A DNA stretch of 64,000 nucleotides, from NCBI GenBank assembly GCA_030602315.1, contig JAUVZY010000010.1, positions 35,205-99,204 of the forward strand. The letters run 5' to 3'. The notes beneath the pieces are model-generated. The model had not been told where the DNA came from. It ran no database searches and saw only the letters and a list, made by a program, of their open reading frames with translations. The number at the start of each line of letters is the position of its first letter. Position 1 is the stretch's first letter. Shown here in pieces: positions 1-10,243 of this stretch. Both the position numbers and the translations under genes were made by a program. The DNA comes from Pseudomonadaceae bacterium (GTDB lineage Bacteria > Pseudomonadota > Gammaproteobacteria > Pseudomonadales > Pseudomonadaceae).

Positions 1-39
1 GCCCTGCGCGGTCGAGGCTATTGCTATCAGCCGGGGTAG
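1..39 (+). CDS. OmpR-family response regulator, C-terminal fragment (partial)
   Basis: The first 13 codons read in frame as ALRGRGYCYQPG followed by TAG at 37-39. This is the usual end of an OmpR/PhoB winged-helix domain, where the recognition wing closes with a 'RGRGY' strand. The rest of the gene lies left of the window. A Spy/CpxP-like gene and a CpxA-like kinase follow on the same strand, so this is most likely the cognate CpxR-type regulator. Only the tail is visible, so the family call rests on this motif and the neighbours. Confidence 0.75.
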   Translation, partial: ALRGRGYCYQPG

Positions 40-42
40 CGG

Positions 43-60
43 TTTACCCAACCTTTACCC
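43..60 (+). promoter_or_regulatory. Direct repeat resembling a CpxR/OmpR-type binding site
   Basis: The 7-mer TTTACCC occurs at 43-49 and again at 54-60, giving an 11-bp period, one helical turn. OmpR-family regulators bind as head-to-tail dimers to such direct repeats, and the E. coli CpxR box is a pair of GTAAA (reverse TTTAC) elements spaced by about 5 bp. Here the two TTTAC cores are spaced by 6 bp. The site sits about 80 bp before the Spy-like gene, suggesting control by the adjacent response regulator. This is inference from pattern only. Confidence 0.45.
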
Positions 61-139
61 TGCCCTGACGCCGCTTGACCTCGCCATCGCTAGACTGTCC
101 CTCACCGGCCACGAGGCCGACCAACCGGAGGAAGTTCCC

Positions 140-508
140 ATGCTACGCAAGCGTCTGCTCATTCTCGCCCTGGCCGCCGGCCTGCCGACCATGGCCATGG
201 CGATGCCGGAAAACTGCCCGATGGAAGGCAAAGGCAAGCACGGCGGCATGTTCCATCGCCAGATGAATCTCGATGCCGATCAGAAACGCCAGATGCGTGA
301 ACTGATGAGCCAACAGCACACCCAGCAGCAGCAAATCCTGCAGCGCTACCTGGACAAGCTGCCGGCCGAGGAACGCCAGGCCCTGCAGAAAGAACAGCAG
401 GCCAGCCGCGATGCCACGCATCAGTCCATGCGCAAGCTGCTAAAGCCCGAGCAGCAAAAGCAATTCGATGAAATGCTCAAGGAGCGCGAAGCGCGCCGCC
501 AGAACTGA
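140..508 (+). CDS. Spy/CpxP-family periplasmic stress protein
   Basis: A 122-residue protein with a signal peptide (basic MLRKR, hydrophobic core, cleavage likely after residue 21) and a helical, Gln- and charge-rich mature part. Two LTxxQ-like motifs, LDADQ and LKPEQ, lie near the start and end of the helical region, as in Spy, CpxP and ZraP. These proteins act as periplasmic chaperones, metal sensors or kinase inhibitors. A strong GGAGGAAG ribosome site precedes the ATG. It lies between a response-regulator tail and a CpxA-like kinase, so an accessory sensor role in that pathway is likely. Metal binding is not evident: the mature part has a single Cys and few His. Confidence 0.8.
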   Translation: MLRKRLLILALAAGLPTMAMAMPENCPMEGKGKHGGMFHRQMNLDADQKRQMRELMSQQHTQQQQILQRYLDKLPAEERQALQKEQQASRDATHQSMRKLLKPEQQKQFDEMLKEREARRQN

Positions 509-651
509 GCCTTCGAGCCAACACGCGCTACCCTAAGCTAACGCCGCGCGTCATCACCAACCACCCGGCGCTGCCGGTGGCCCGCAGGACTGGCGCCCGC
601 CGCCAGCGACCTTCGCGCCATCGCCGCCGGGATTTTTCATGGAGCCCGCTC

Positions 652-2007
652 GTGCGTTCACTGTTCTGGCGAATCCTGGCCACCTTCTGGCTGGCACTGG
701 CGCTGGTCGCCGGCCTGGCCATCCTGCTCGGCCGGGCTCTGCAGCAGGACGCCTGGATCCTCTGGCAGCACCCGGCACTGGAATCACTTGCCCAGCGCTG
801 GACACCGATCTACGAAGAAATGGGCCCGGAAGTCGCGCAAGCGGCACTCGAAGCGCACAAGCGCCGGCACCGGGTGGACGTGCAGGTGCTCGACGAAGCG
901 GGCCATCCGGTGGTCTGGGGCACCTTCCCGGCCCGCGCGGCGGTATTCGAAGCGCGCTCGGAGAACAGCGATCGGCGCCTTCCCTGGCGCCGCCTGACCG
1001 AGGAGTACACCAGCCCGCAGAGCGGCCAGCGCTATCTCTTCATCTACCGGATTCCGCATGGCGAACTGCTCGCCTGGCAGCGCGAGCATCTGTTCTGGCC
1101 GATCGGCGCCGGCGTGGTTGCGCTGGTGGTACTGACCGCCTTCAGCCTGCTGCTCGCGCTGTCCATCACCCGCCCGCTCGGTCGCCTGCGCCGGGCAGTG
1201 CACGACCTCGGTCAGACCAGCTACCAGCAGGACTCGCTGGCCCGGCTGTCGCTCCGGCGCGACGAGTTGGGACTACTGGCGCGCGACTTCAACCGCATGG
1301 GCGAGCGCCTGCAGACCCAGATCCAGAGCCAACGCCAACTGCTGCGGGATGTCTCCCACGAACTGCGCTCGCCGCTGGCCCGCCTGCGCGTCGCCACCGC
1401 GCTGGCCGAGCGGGCCACGCCCGAGGAACGCGAAACGATCTGGCCGCGACTGACCCGCGAATGCGACCGGCTGGAGGCGCTGATCGGCGAAATCCTCGCC
1501 CTGGCGCGACTCGATGCTGAGCCTGGCACCGCCCGCGACTGCGACCTGCATCAGCTGACCGAGCAGCTGCGCCAACAGGCAACCCTGGCCCACCCGGCCC
1601 TTCGCATCGATAACCGGATCCCGCCGGGTCTTACGCTGCGCGGCTGGCCGGACATGCTCGAGCGTGCCCTGGACAACCTGCTGCGCAACGCGGCGCGCTT
1701 CACCCCGACCGATCAACCGATCGAAGTGCACATGCAGGAATCGGCAGATCGGTTGCAGCTCAGCGTGCGCGATCATGGCCCCGGCGCGCCGGACGAGGAT
1801 CTGGCACGCCTGGGTACGCCGTTCTTTCGTGGCAGCAAGCCCACCGGCGCCGGGCACGGCCTGGGGCTGGCCATCGCCCGGCGAGCGGCCGAGCGTCACG
1901 GCGGCCAGCTGCGGCTGAGCAATCACCCCGAAGGCGGCTTTGTCGCTACCCTGGACCTGCCGCGGACGCCGCCAGCCACGCCGCAGAGCGACGAGCCCGT
2001 GGGCTGA
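652..2007 (+). CDS. cpxA: CpxA-like sensor histidine kinase
   Basis: Inner-membrane kinase of about 451 residues. I chose the GTG at 652 because GGAG lies 8 nt upstream and it leads straight into VRSLFWRILATFWLAL, the first membrane helix; the in-frame GTG at 577 would add an arginine-rich stretch. Order: TM1, periplasmic loop of about 130 residues, TM2, HAMP, HisKA with phospho-acceptor His near residue 236 in RDVSHELRSPLARL, then HATPase_c with N box NLLRNAARF, G1 DHGPGAP and G2 GAGHGLGLAIARR. All catalytic boxes look intact. With the upstream regulator and Spy-like gene it forms a Cpx-type envelope-stress module. Its stop codon directly abuts the convergent nitroreductase stop. Confidence 0.88.
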   Translation: MRSLFWRILATFWLALALVAGLAILLGRALQQDAWILWQHPALESLAQRWTPIYEEMGPEVAQAALEAHKRRHRVDVQVLDEAGHPVVWGTFPARAAVFEARSENSDRRLPWRRLTEEYTSPQSGQRYLFIYRIPHGELLAWQREHLFWPIGAGVVALVVLTAFSLLLALSITRPLGRLRRAVHDLGQTSYQQDSLARLSLRRDELGLLARDFNRMGERLQTQIQSQRQLLRDVSHELRSPLARLRVATALAERATPEERETIWPRLTRECDRLEALIGEILALARLDAEPGTARDCDLHQLTEQLRQQATLAHPALRIDNRIPPGLTLRGWPDMLERALDNLLRNAARFTPTDQPIEVHMQESADRLQLSVRDHGPGAPDEDLARLGTPFFRGSKPTGAGHGLGLAIARRAAERHGGQLRLSNHPEGGFVATLDLPRTPPATPQSDEPVG

Positions 2008-2565
2008 TCAGGGCCAGCGACGGACGAACGCGGCAGGATCGAGCACAGGCGGCGTACGCAGCTCGCCTTCGGGCGTACCCAGATAGATGAAACCGATCAG
2101 GCGCTCGTGCTCACCGATGCCAAGGCCTGCAGTGACTACCGGATCGTAGGCGAACTCGCCGGTGCGCCAGACCGCACCGATGCCCTGGGCATGCGCCGCC
2201 AGCAGCAGGCCATGCACGGCGCAGCCGGCGGCCAGCACCTGCTCGACCTCGGGCACCTTGGGGTGCGGTTGCAGCGAGGCAATCGCCAGCACCAGCGTCG
2301 GCGCGCGCAGGGGCATCCGTCGCGCCTTGTCCAGCGCGTCGGGTCGGCTCTCCGGCTGGCGCTGTGCCAGCGCCGAGGCGAACAGCTCGCCGAGCTGCGT
2401 GCGCGCCTCGCCTTCGATCACCAGAAAGCGCCAGGGGCGTAGTTGGGCGTGGTCCGGGGCACGCAGCGCGGCACGAAACAGCGTGTCGAGCTGCGCGGGA
2501 GTCGGCCCGGGATCGCCGACCCGGGTGACCGAAACCCGGCCGAGCAAGCTATCGAGTGCGTCCAT
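2008..2565 (-). CDS. YdjA-like nitroreductase family protein
   Basis: A compact FMN-dependent nitroreductase of 185 residues. The N-terminal helix is followed by LRAPDHAQLRPWRFLVIEG, the signature of the YdjA subgroup that binds the FMN phosphate and isoalloxazine. The C-terminal GIGEHERLIGFIYLGTPEG segment is the usual dinucleotide-proximal strand. Such enzymes reduce nitroaromatics or quinone-like substrates with NAD(P)H; the physiological substrate is unknown. The gene converges on the sensor kinase with no bases between the two stop codons. Confidence 0.85.
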   Translation of the reverse strand: MDALDSLLGRVSVTRVGDPGPTPAQLDTLFRAALRAPDHAQLRPWRFLVIEGEARTQLGELFASALAQRQPESRPDALDKARRMPLRAPTLVLAIASLQPHPKVPEVEQVLAAGCAVHGLLLAAHAQGIGAVWRTGEFAYDPVVTAGLGIGEHERLIGFIYLGTPEGELRTPPVLDPAAFVRRWP

Positions 2566-2635
2566 CGGTTGTTCTCCTGATGCGGCTGATCAGTCTAGCG
2601 GAGAATCCCCCGGCACACGCGCCGTACGCCGCGCC

Positions 2636-3007
2636 TCAGGCCACCCGGTCAGGACTTAGCTCAGGCCGCTCCGGCGGACTCAGCGGTGGAAGCCCGTGGG
2701 CAGCCCGCGCCGCGTCGCAACGGGGGTTGTGCTGACCATCGGCCCAGGATGCCTCGAAGTCGCGGCAGCTGGACGAGCGCTGTTCGTACATGGTGCAGCG
2801 CACTCCGCAGCCGACCTCGCCCAGTAGGCTGACGCAGCGCGCAGGGTTGGCTTCGGTGCCTTTCATGGCCACGTGGTAGGGGCTGATCTGAACCGTCAGA
2901 TCGTCGGGAACGCTGCCGCCGGTGGACGCGCACTCGCCCCAGAAAAAAGACACACGAAAGAACGCGCAGCAGGCGCCGCACGTGAGGCAGGGATTATCGG
3001 AAGACAT
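2636..3007 (-). CDS. YkgJ-family cysteine cluster protein
   Basis: A 123-residue protein that begins with [11 protein letters not shown] and has further cysteines at [16 protein letters not shown] and NPRC, giving the CxxCxxCC plus distal Cys arrangement of the YkgJ/UPF0153 zinc- or iron-chelating domain. Function is poorly defined; some relatives are predicted to bind an Fe-S or Zn centre. It is transcribed away from trkH, with a divergent intergenic region of about 170 bp, and toward the nitroreductase gene. Family call is firm, function is not. Confidence 0.82.
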   Translation of the reverse strand: MSSDNPCLTCGACCAFFRVSFFWGECASTGGSVPDDLTVQISPYHVAMKGTEANPARCVSLLGEVGCGVRCTMYEQRSSSCRDFEASWADGQHNPRCDAARAAHGLPPLSPPERPELSPDRVA

Positions 3008-3177
3008 TCGGGAAGAACTCCCAGAAACCGGAAGGGCCGGCGCCCGGCGGCTATTCTATTCACGGCCATGGCTTTGTGAAGAGGGCCGTCCGGCCCTGCC
3101 GACGGCGGGGACACGGACGTTCCACCGCCCCCGATAGCCGGGTAGAATTTGCGGCTTTCTTCCTGCCGGGCTTTTCC

Positions 3178-4629
<1,452 letters not shown>

Positions 4630-4659
4630 CTGCGCGAAGGGTTATTTCACAGCGGATAT

Positions 4660-4688
4660 TTGGCGCCAGAGGTCCGCTTGGTTATGAT
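4660..4688 (+). promoter_or_regulatory. Predicted sigma-70 promoter for cyaB
   Basis: TTGGCG at 4660-4665 and TATGAT at 4683-4688 are separated by 17 bp. They match the -35 element at 4 of 6 and the -10 element at 5 of 6. The expected start site is near 4695, about 50 bp before the cyaB ATG. The element sits in the 116-bp gap after trkH, so cyaB can be transcribed independently. Confidence 0.5.
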
Positions 4689-4745
4689 CCGCGCGTTCGT
4701 CTCGGCCCGGTAGCACCGGCCCGTTCCCCAAGGATCAGTTGCGAC

Positions 4746-6134
4746 ATGATGTCTGTCTCCGCCGAACGCAGAAACGGCCTGGCCACCCGCCTGATGCGTG
4801 AGTACTACTCGCGCGTATTCGCCTACCTGGTATGCGCCGTTACGCTGGCGACCGGCGCCTACCTCGGCTTTCTGCCGATGCAGAAACTGTGGATGGTGCC
4901 CTACGCGCTGATCTACCCCCACCTGGCCTACCACCTTGGCCTGCACTTCAAGCGCAAGCATCCAGAGCTCACCGTCCGTGTGCTGCTCTGCCTGGACGGA
5001 GTCCACACCGGCTGTGCGCTGGTGCTGCTCAACCTGGTCGCCGCGCCGAGCCTGATGTTCCTGCTGATCCTCTTCGTTACCGCGCTGATCACCGGCGGAC
5101 TGCGCTACCTGGCGTTGGCCGCGCTATCGGTGCTGGTCGGACTGTCGCTCACCACCCTGGCCGTCCCGGTGGACCCGCAGCTCGATGCGCCGCTGGAAAT
5201 GACCCTGATCAGCCTTGTCGCCACCCTGCTGTACGTCTGCATCACCGCCTATTACGTGCATGAGCAGGGCCTGCGCCTGGCCCAGGCGCGCAAGGCCATC
5301 GAGAGCGAGCAAGAGAAGGCTGCCAGCCTGGCGCGCAACCTCGCCAAGTACCTGTCGCCGCAGGTGTGGGAATCGATCTTCAGCGGCAAGAAGCACGTCC
5401 GTCTGGAAACCCAGCGCAAGAAGCTGTCGGTGTTCTTCTCCGACATCAAGGGCTTCACCGAGCTGTCCGAGGAACTGGAAGCCGAGGCGCTCACCGACCT
5501 GCTGAACAACTACCTCAACGACATGGCCAAGATCGCCCTGCGCCATGGCGGCACCATCGACAAGTTCATCGGCGATGCGGTGATGATCTTCTTCGGCGAT
5601 CCGACCACCCAGGGCGCCAAGCGCGATGCCCTGGCAGCGGTATCGATGGCGATCGCCATGCGCAAGCACATGAAGGTGCTGCGCGGGCAATGGCGCGCCC
5701 AGGGCATCACCAAACCGATGGAAATCCGCATGGGCATCAGCACCGGTTACTGCACGGTGGGCAACTTCGGTGCCGAAACGCGCATGGACTACACCATCAT
5801 CGGCCCGGAGGTGAACCTCGCCAGCCGCCTGGAAAGCGCGGCGGATGCCGGCGAGATCCTCATTTCCCACGAAACCTACTCGCTGGTGAAGGAGGTCGTG
5901 CTCTGCCGCGACAAAGGCCTGATCTCGGTGAAGGGCTTCTCCAAGCCGGTGCAGATCTACCAGGTGGTCGATTTCCGCCGCGACCTCGGCGCCACCTCCA
6001 GCTTCATCGAGCACGAGCTGCCCGGCTTTTCGATGTACCTAGACACCAACAACGTGCAGAACTTCGACAAGGCGCGCGTCGTCCAGGCACTCGAGCAGGC
6101 CGCCGACAAGTTGCGCGACAAGGTGATCCTCTGA
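4746..6134 (+). CDS. cyaB: Class III adenylate cyclase with MASE2 membrane sensor (CyaB type)
   Basis: A 462-residue membrane cyclase, the length of P. aeruginosa CyaB. The start ATG at 4746 follows a AAGGA-like site. Residues 20-185 form the MASE2 domain, with several hydrophobic helices. A short linker helix follows, then the class III catalytic domain. The two metal-binding aspartates are visible at about 233 (SDIKGFTELSE) and 277 (FIGDAVMIFFGD), and the purine/transition-state region is MDYTIIGPEVNLASRLE. It makes cyclic AMP from ATP; in Pseudomonas this activates Vfr and virulence or twitching genes. The gene ends exactly where the convergent Rdx-like gene ends. Confidence 0.92.
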   Translation: MMSVSAERRNGLATRLMREYYSRVFAYLVCAVTLATGAYLGFLPMQKLWMVPYALIYPHLAYHLGLHFKRKHPELTVRVLLCLDGVHTGCALVLLNLVAAPSLMFLLILFVTALITGGLRYLALAALSVLVGLSLTTLAVPVDPQLDAPLEMTLISLVATLLYVCITAYYVHEQGLRLAQARKAIESEQEKAASLARNLAKYLSPQVWESIFSGKKHVRLETQRKKLSVFFSDIKGFTELSEELEAEALTDLLNNYLNDMAKIALRHGGTIDKFIGDAVMIFFGDPTTQGAKRDALAAVSMAIAMRKHMKVLRGQWRAQGITKPMEIRMGISTGYCTVGNFGAETRMDYTIIGPEVNLASRLESAADAGEILISHETYSLVKEVVLCRDKGLISVKGFSKPVQIYQVVDFRRDLGATSSFIEHELPGFSMYLDTNNVQNFDKARVVQALEQAADKLRDKVIL

Positions 6135-6428
6135 TCACTGCGCTGCGCGATCGCTGTGCCCGAGCGAGCGCTCCGGGTCGATCAGGTCGCGCACCCGCTG
6201 TTTGAGCACCTTGGCTTCGGGAAAGCCTCCGTCAGCCTTGCGCTCCCACACCTGCTCACCGGCGCAGGTGATGCGAAACACACCACCGGTCCCCGGCTCG
6301 AGCACCACCCGACCAAGCTCCTCGGAAAAGGTGCTGAGCAGCTCCTGCGCCAGCCAGGCGGCACGCAGCATCCACTGGCACTGGCGGCAGTAGGTGATGA
6401 CCACCTCCGGCTTGCCCGACTCGGTCAT
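6135..6428 (-). CDS. Rdx/SelW-SelT-like thioredoxin-fold protein (Cys form)
   Basis: A 97-residue protein with CRQC at residues 14-17 right after the first beta strand, as in the Rdx family (SelT, SelW, SelH, Rdx12), where eukaryotic members have CxxU. The pattern ITYCRQCQWMLRAAWLAQELL followed by a GGVFRI strand is typical. It probably acts as a small thiol redox protein with unknown partner. I chose the ATG at 6428 because AAGGAG lies 8 nt upstream; a GTG two codons earlier overlaps the nadE stop. It is cotranscribed downstream of nadE. Confidence 0.8.
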   Translation of the reverse strand: MTESGKPEVVITYCRQCQWMLRAAWLAQELLSTFSEELGRVVLEPGTGGVFRITCAGEQVWERKADGGFPEAKVLKQRVRDLIDPERSLGHSDRAAQ

Positions 6429-6430
6429 GC

Positions 6431-7258
6431 TCACGGCTCCTTCGGCAACTGGCGCTTGTGCATGGTCTTGTCGTAGGTGCTGACCACGGTCTGGGCCGAT
6501 TCATCCGACACTTCGCGCCCCTGCAGGAAGGCGTCGATATCGTGGTAGCTGACGCCATGGGCCAGCTCGTCCGGCTTGCCTGGGTGCAGCTCTTCGAGAT
6601 CGGCGGTCGGCACCTTCATCACCAACTGCTCCGGCGCACCCAGCGCACGTGCCAGTTCGCGCACCTGATGCTTGACCAGGCCGGTCAGCGGAGCGAGATC
6701 GCAGGCGCCGTCGCCGAACTTGGTGAAGAACCCCATCACCGCCTCGGCCGCATGATCGGTGCCGATGACCAAGCCGTTGCGGGCATTGGCGATGGTGTAC
6801 TGCGCCACCATGCGCATACGAGCCTTGGTGTTGCCCAGGACGAAATCGCGCGTGGCAGGCTTCAGCCCCTCGAGCGCCGCGGTCGCCGCCGCAAGCGCCT
6901 GCACGGCCGGGCCGATATTCACCGTATGGCACTCGTCGGGGCGAATGCAGTCCACGGCCATCTGCGCCTCGTGCTCATCGTGCTGCACTTCGTACGGCAG
7001 ACGCACCGCGATGAAGCGATAGTCGTCGCCTTCACCCGCCGCACGCATGCCCTCGACCGCACGCTGGGCCAGCAAGCCAGCAGTGGTCGAATCCACGCCT
7101 CCACTGATACCGAGCACCAGAGTCTTGAGGCCGGACTCACGCAGACAGCGCTGGATGAAGGCGACCCGACGCTCGATTTCCGCCGCCACGTCCTCCGGGC
7201 CGGCAAAGGGTGGACGGATTTTCAAAGCGGCCGCAATTTCCGGCTGACGACTGTGCAT
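6431..7258 (-). CDS. nadE: Ammonia-dependent NAD+ synthetase
   Basis: Makes NAD+ from deamido-NAD+, ATP and ammonia. The start at 7258 ([13 protein letters not shown]) has AAGGAG 8 nt upstream and gives 275 residues, exactly the E. coli NadE length. The PP-loop [12 protein letters not shown] is intact and [19 protein letters not shown] carries the deamido-NAD/ATP site. No glutaminase domain is present, so ammonia is the likely nitrogen donor. It is divergent from hemN across a 182-bp region. Confidence 0.95.
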   Translation of the reverse strand: MHSRQPEIAAALKIRPPFAGPEDVAAEIERRVAFIQRCLRESGLKTLVLGISGGVDSTTAGLLAQRAVEGMRAAGEGDDYRFIAVRLPYEVQHDEHEAQMAVDCIRPDECHTVNIGPAVQALAAATAALEGLKPATRDFVLGNTKARMRMVAQYTIANARNGLVIGTDHAAEAVMGFFTKFGDGACDLAPLTGLVKHQVRELARALGAPEQLVMKVPTADLEELHPGKPDELAHGVSYHDIDAFLQGREVSDESAQTVVSTYDKTMHKRQLPKEP

Positions 7259-7367
7259 GCTGTGACTCCTTCTGACCATGAACGGGCGATGATCCATACG
7301 ACCACGCCCGCGCCAAATCGGGTGAACGGTGCGCCAATCCTCGCCCCCGGACGCCGCAAGGGCAAGC

Positions 7368-7381
7368 TTGATACAGGTCAA
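7368..7381 (+). promoter_or_regulatory. ANR/FNR box upstream of hemN
   Basis: TTGATACAGGTCAA matches the ANR/FNR consensus TTGAT-N4-ATCAA at nine of ten conserved positions. It lies 60 bp upstream of the hemN start codon, compatible with a class II site centred about 41 bp before a start point near 7416. Oxygen-independent hemN genes are known ANR targets in Pseudomonas, and anr is the next gene downstream. Confidence 0.8.
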
Positions 7382-7440
7382 AACCGGGCTTGACGGGCGC
7401 TTCTATCATCGGCGCCAAGCCTACCCAACCCGAGACCGCC

Positions 7441-8823
7441 ATGCTCGAGTCCATCCGCTGGGATACCGAATTGATCCGTCGCTACGATCAAGCCGGGCCC
7501 CGCTATACCTCCTATCCCACGGCGGTACAGTTCAACGGCAGGATCGGCTCCTTCGACCTTCTGCACGCCCTGCGTGAAAGCCGCCAGGCGCGGCGTCCGC
7601 TATCGCTGTATGTGCATCTGCCCTTCTGCGCCAACATCTGCTACTTCTGCGGCTGCAACAAGGTGATCACCGCAGACCGCCAGCGCGCCATCCCCTACCT
7701 GCAGCAGCTCAAGCGTGAAATCGAGTTGATCGCCTGCCACCTCTCCCCCGATCAGCCGGTCGAACAGCTGCACCTGGGCGGTGGCACGCCGACCTTTCTC
7801 GAGCACCAGCAGCTGCGCGATCTGATGACCCACCTGCGCAGCCACTTCCTGCTGGTCGACAGCAAGGCCAGCGACTTCAGCGTAGAGATCGACCCGCGCG
7901 AGGCGAACTGGCCGACCATGGGCCTGTTGCGCGAGCTGGGCTTCAACCGCATCAGCCTGGGTGTGCAGGATCTCGATCCGCAGGTACAGGCCGCGGTCAA
8001 CCGGGTGCAAAGCCTCGAACAGATCCGCGCGGTCGTCGATGCCGCCAGAACCCTGCACTTCCGCTCGCTGAGCGTTGATCTGATCTACGGCCTGCCACTG
8101 CAGACGCCGGCCAGCTTCGCCCAGACCTTGCAGGCGGTGATCGAGCTGCAACCCGACCGCCTCTCGCTGTTCAACTACGCCCACCTGCCGCAACGCTTCG
8201 CCCCGCAACGGCGGATCGACGCCGCCGACCTGCCCGACCCGGCAGCGAAGCTCGAGATGTTCCAGCAGAGCATCGAAGCCCTCACGCGCGCCGGTTATCG
8301 CTACATCGGCATGGATCATTTCGCATTGCCGGACGATGACCTGGCCATCGCCCAGGAAGACGGCACCCTGCAACGCAACTTCCAGGGCTACACCACTCAC
8401 GGTCACTGCGACCTGATCGGGCTGGGCGTCTCGGCGATCAGCCAGATCGGTGACCTGTACTGCCAGAACCAGACCGACCTGGCGGCCTATCAGGAGTCAC
8501 TGTCACAAGGCCAGCTGGCCACCCAGCGCGGCCTGCGCTGCTCGGCCGACGACCGCCTCCGCCGCAGCGTCATCCAGAGCCTGATGTGTACCTTTCATCT
8601 GGATATCGGGGCCCTGGAACGCGCCCACGGGGTGGATTTCCGCAGTTATTTTGCCAGCGCCTGGCCTGCGCTTGAGCAGATGGCCGGCGACGGCCTGCTC
8701 ACCCTCTCTCCTAGCGAAATCAAGGTGTTACCCGCAGGCCGCCTGCTCATTCGCGTCATTTGCATGCAGTTCGACCATTACCTTTCCCATGAGGCTGACG
8801 AGCGTTATTCCCGGGTGATCTAA
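7441..8823 (+). CDS. hemN: Oxygen-independent coproporphyrinogen III dehydrogenase
   Basis: Radical-SAM enzyme that converts coproporphyrinogen III to protoporphyrinogen IX without oxygen, in haem synthesis. With the ATG at 7441 it has 460 residues. The 4Fe-4S motif is at C63, C67 and C70 (CANICYFC) with the extra C72 typical of true HemN. GGGTPTFL is the SAM-binding loop, and the N-terminal RYDQAGPRYTSYPTA segment is the HemN 'trip-wire' region, arguing against the HemW/NirJ-like families. Transcription under low oxygen is indicated by the ANR box at 7368. Confidence 0.95.
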   Translation: MLESIRWDTELIRRYDQAGPRYTSYPTAVQFNGRIGSFDLLHALRESRQARRPLSLYVHLPFCANICYFCGCNKVITADRQRAIPYLQQLKREIELIACHLSPDQPVEQLHLGGGTPTFLEHQQLRDLMTHLRSHFLLVDSKASDFSVEIDPREANWPTMGLLRELGFNRISLGVQDLDPQVQAAVNRVQSLEQIRAVVDAARTLHFRSLSVDLIYGLPLQTPASFAQTLQAVIELQPDRLSLFNYAHLPQRFAPQRRIDAADLPDPAAKLEMFQQSIEALTRAGYRYIGMDHFALPDDDLAIAQEDGTLQRNFQGYTTHGHCDLIGLGVSAISQIGDLYCQNQTDLAAYQESLSQGQLATQRGLRCSADDRLRRSVIQSLMCTFHLDIGALERAHGVDFRSYFASAWPALEQMAGDGLLTLSPSEIKVLPAGRLLIRVICMQFDHYLSHEADERYSRVI

Positions 8824-8936
8824 AACACACTGACGGACAGCGAAGGATTTTGTCGTGCCCGCTTTTGGTCGATTGGCCAGAAGGGTTTTGGTGCGTTAAT
8901 CTTCGTCGCTGTAGACCGGCTCTCAGGTGAAAGGGT

Positions 8937-9674
8937 ATGCCCGAAACGATCAAGCTACGCGCTCAGCGTCAGGCTCACTGCAAGGAATGCAGCCTCTCTG
9001 CACTGTGTCTGCCTCTGTCTCTCAACCTGCAAGACATGGACGCGCTTGATCAGATCGTCAAACGTGGCCGCCCGCTGAAGAAGGGCGAAGTGTTGTTCCG
9101 CCAGGGTGACGGCTTTGCCTCGGTGTTCGCCGTTCGCTCCGGTGCACTGCGTACCTTCAGCGTGACCGACTCGGGCGAGGAGCAGATCACCGGCTTCCAC
9201 CTGCCGAGCGAACTGGTCGGGCTGTCCGGCATGGATACCGAAAGCTACCCGGTCACCGCCCAGGCCCTGGAAACCACCTCGGTCTGCGAAATTCCGTTCG
9301 ACCGTCTGGATGAGCTGAGCGTGATGCTGCCGCAACTGCGTCGCCAGCTGATGCGCATCATGAGCCGCGAGATCCGCGACGACCAGCAGATGATGCTGCT
9401 GCTCTCCAAGAAGAGCGCCGACGAGCGCATCGCCACCTTCCTCATCAACCTCTCCGCACGCTTCAGCGCCCGCGGCTTTTCGGCCAACCAGTTCCGCCTG
9501 TCGATGTCGCGCAACGAGATCGGCAACTTTCTCGGCCTGGCGGTGGAAACCGTTTCCCGCGTCTTCACCCGCTTCCAGCAGAGCGGCATGATCGAGGCCG
9601 AAGGCAAGGAAGTGCGGATTGTCGATTACCTCGCGCTGTGCGCGCTGGCAGGTGGCACGGCGGAAAACAGCTGA
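8937..9674 (+). CDS. anr: ANR, FNR-family anaerobic transcriptional regulator
   Basis: Oxygen-sensing activator of 245 residues. Cysteines at 15, 18 and 24 plus C117 supply the 4Fe-4S cluster ligands, matching the C20/C23/C29/C122 pattern of E. coli Fnr. A cyclic-nucleotide-like beta barrel follows (ADQ-type region [14 protein letters not shown]), then a dimer helix and a C-terminal HTH whose recognition helix [10 protein letters not shown] contains the E-SR motif that reads TTGAT half sites. It is preceded by GAAAGGG. Its target site lies in front of hemN, immediately upstream. Confidence 0.96.
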   Translation: MPETIKLRAQRQAHCKECSLSALCLPLSLNLQDMDALDQIVKRGRPLKKGEVLFRQGDGFASVFAVRSGALRTFSVTDSGEEQITGFHLPSELVGLSGMDTESYPVTAQALETTSVCEIPFDRLDELSVMLPQLRRQLMRIMSREIRDDQQMMLLLSKKSADERIATFLINLSARFSARGFSANQFRLSMSRNEIGNFLGLAVETVSRVFTRFQQSGMIEAEGKEVRIVDYLALCALAGGTAENS

Positions 9675-9685
9675 GGGCGGCCGGC

Positions 9686-10234
9686 ATGATCTTCGATGAA
9701 TTCGTCATCAAGTCACTGGTGCGTCCGATCGTCGATTTCCCCAAGCCGGGCGTGGTGTTTCGTGACATCACCCCGCTGTTCCGCTCGCCCAAGGCGGCCC
9801 GCATGGTGGTGGACGGCCTGGTGCAGCGTTATGTCGAATCCGACTTCAGCCATGTCGGCGCGCTCGACGCCCGTGGTTTTCTGCTGGGTGCGGTGGTTGC
9901 CCGGGAGCTGAACAAGCCCCTGGTGCTGTTTCGCAAGCAGGGCAAGCTGCCCGGCGCGGTGGTGAGCGAGTCGTACACCACCGAGTACGGCAGTGCCTAT
10001 CTTGAAGTGCAGGCCGACAGCCTGGCGCCCGGTGATTCCGTCCTGTTGCTGGACGATCTAATCGCCACCGGCGGGACGATGCTGGCTGCCGCGAGCCTGA
10101 TCCGGCGCATGGGCGCACATGTCGCCGAGGCCGCGGCCATCATCGACCTGCCCGAACTCGGCGGCACACGCCGCCTGCAGGACATCGGCATCGCCACCTT
10201 CACCCTCACCGCCTTCGGCCTCGACGAGCGCTAA
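9686..10234 (+). CDS. apt: Adenine phosphoribosyltransferase
   Basis: Purine-salvage enzyme that makes AMP from adenine and PRPP. The ATG at 9686 gives 182 residues, starting [15 protein letters not shown]. The PRPP loop [14 protein letters not shown] and the upstream FRDITPLF and ARGFLLG segments are characteristic of Apt. It begins 11 bp after anr ends, so it may share that transcript. It ends 9 bp from the convergent solute-binding-like gene. Confidence 0.95.
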   Translation: MIFDEFVIKSLVRPIVDFPKPGVVFRDITPLFRSPKAARMVVDGLVQRYVESDFSHVGALDARGFLLGAVVARELNKPLVLFRKQGKLPGAVVSESYTTEYGSAYLEVQADSLAPGDSVLLLDDLIATGGTMLAAASLIRRMGAHVAEAAAIIDLPELGGTRRLQDIGIATFTLTAFGLDER

Positions 10235-10243
10235 CCGCTGCCT

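Noticed and set aside
577..651. Longer sensor-kinase start at GTG 577.
   Set aside because: It adds 25 arginine-rich residues without a ribosome site; GTG 652 has GGAG and begins at the first membrane helix.
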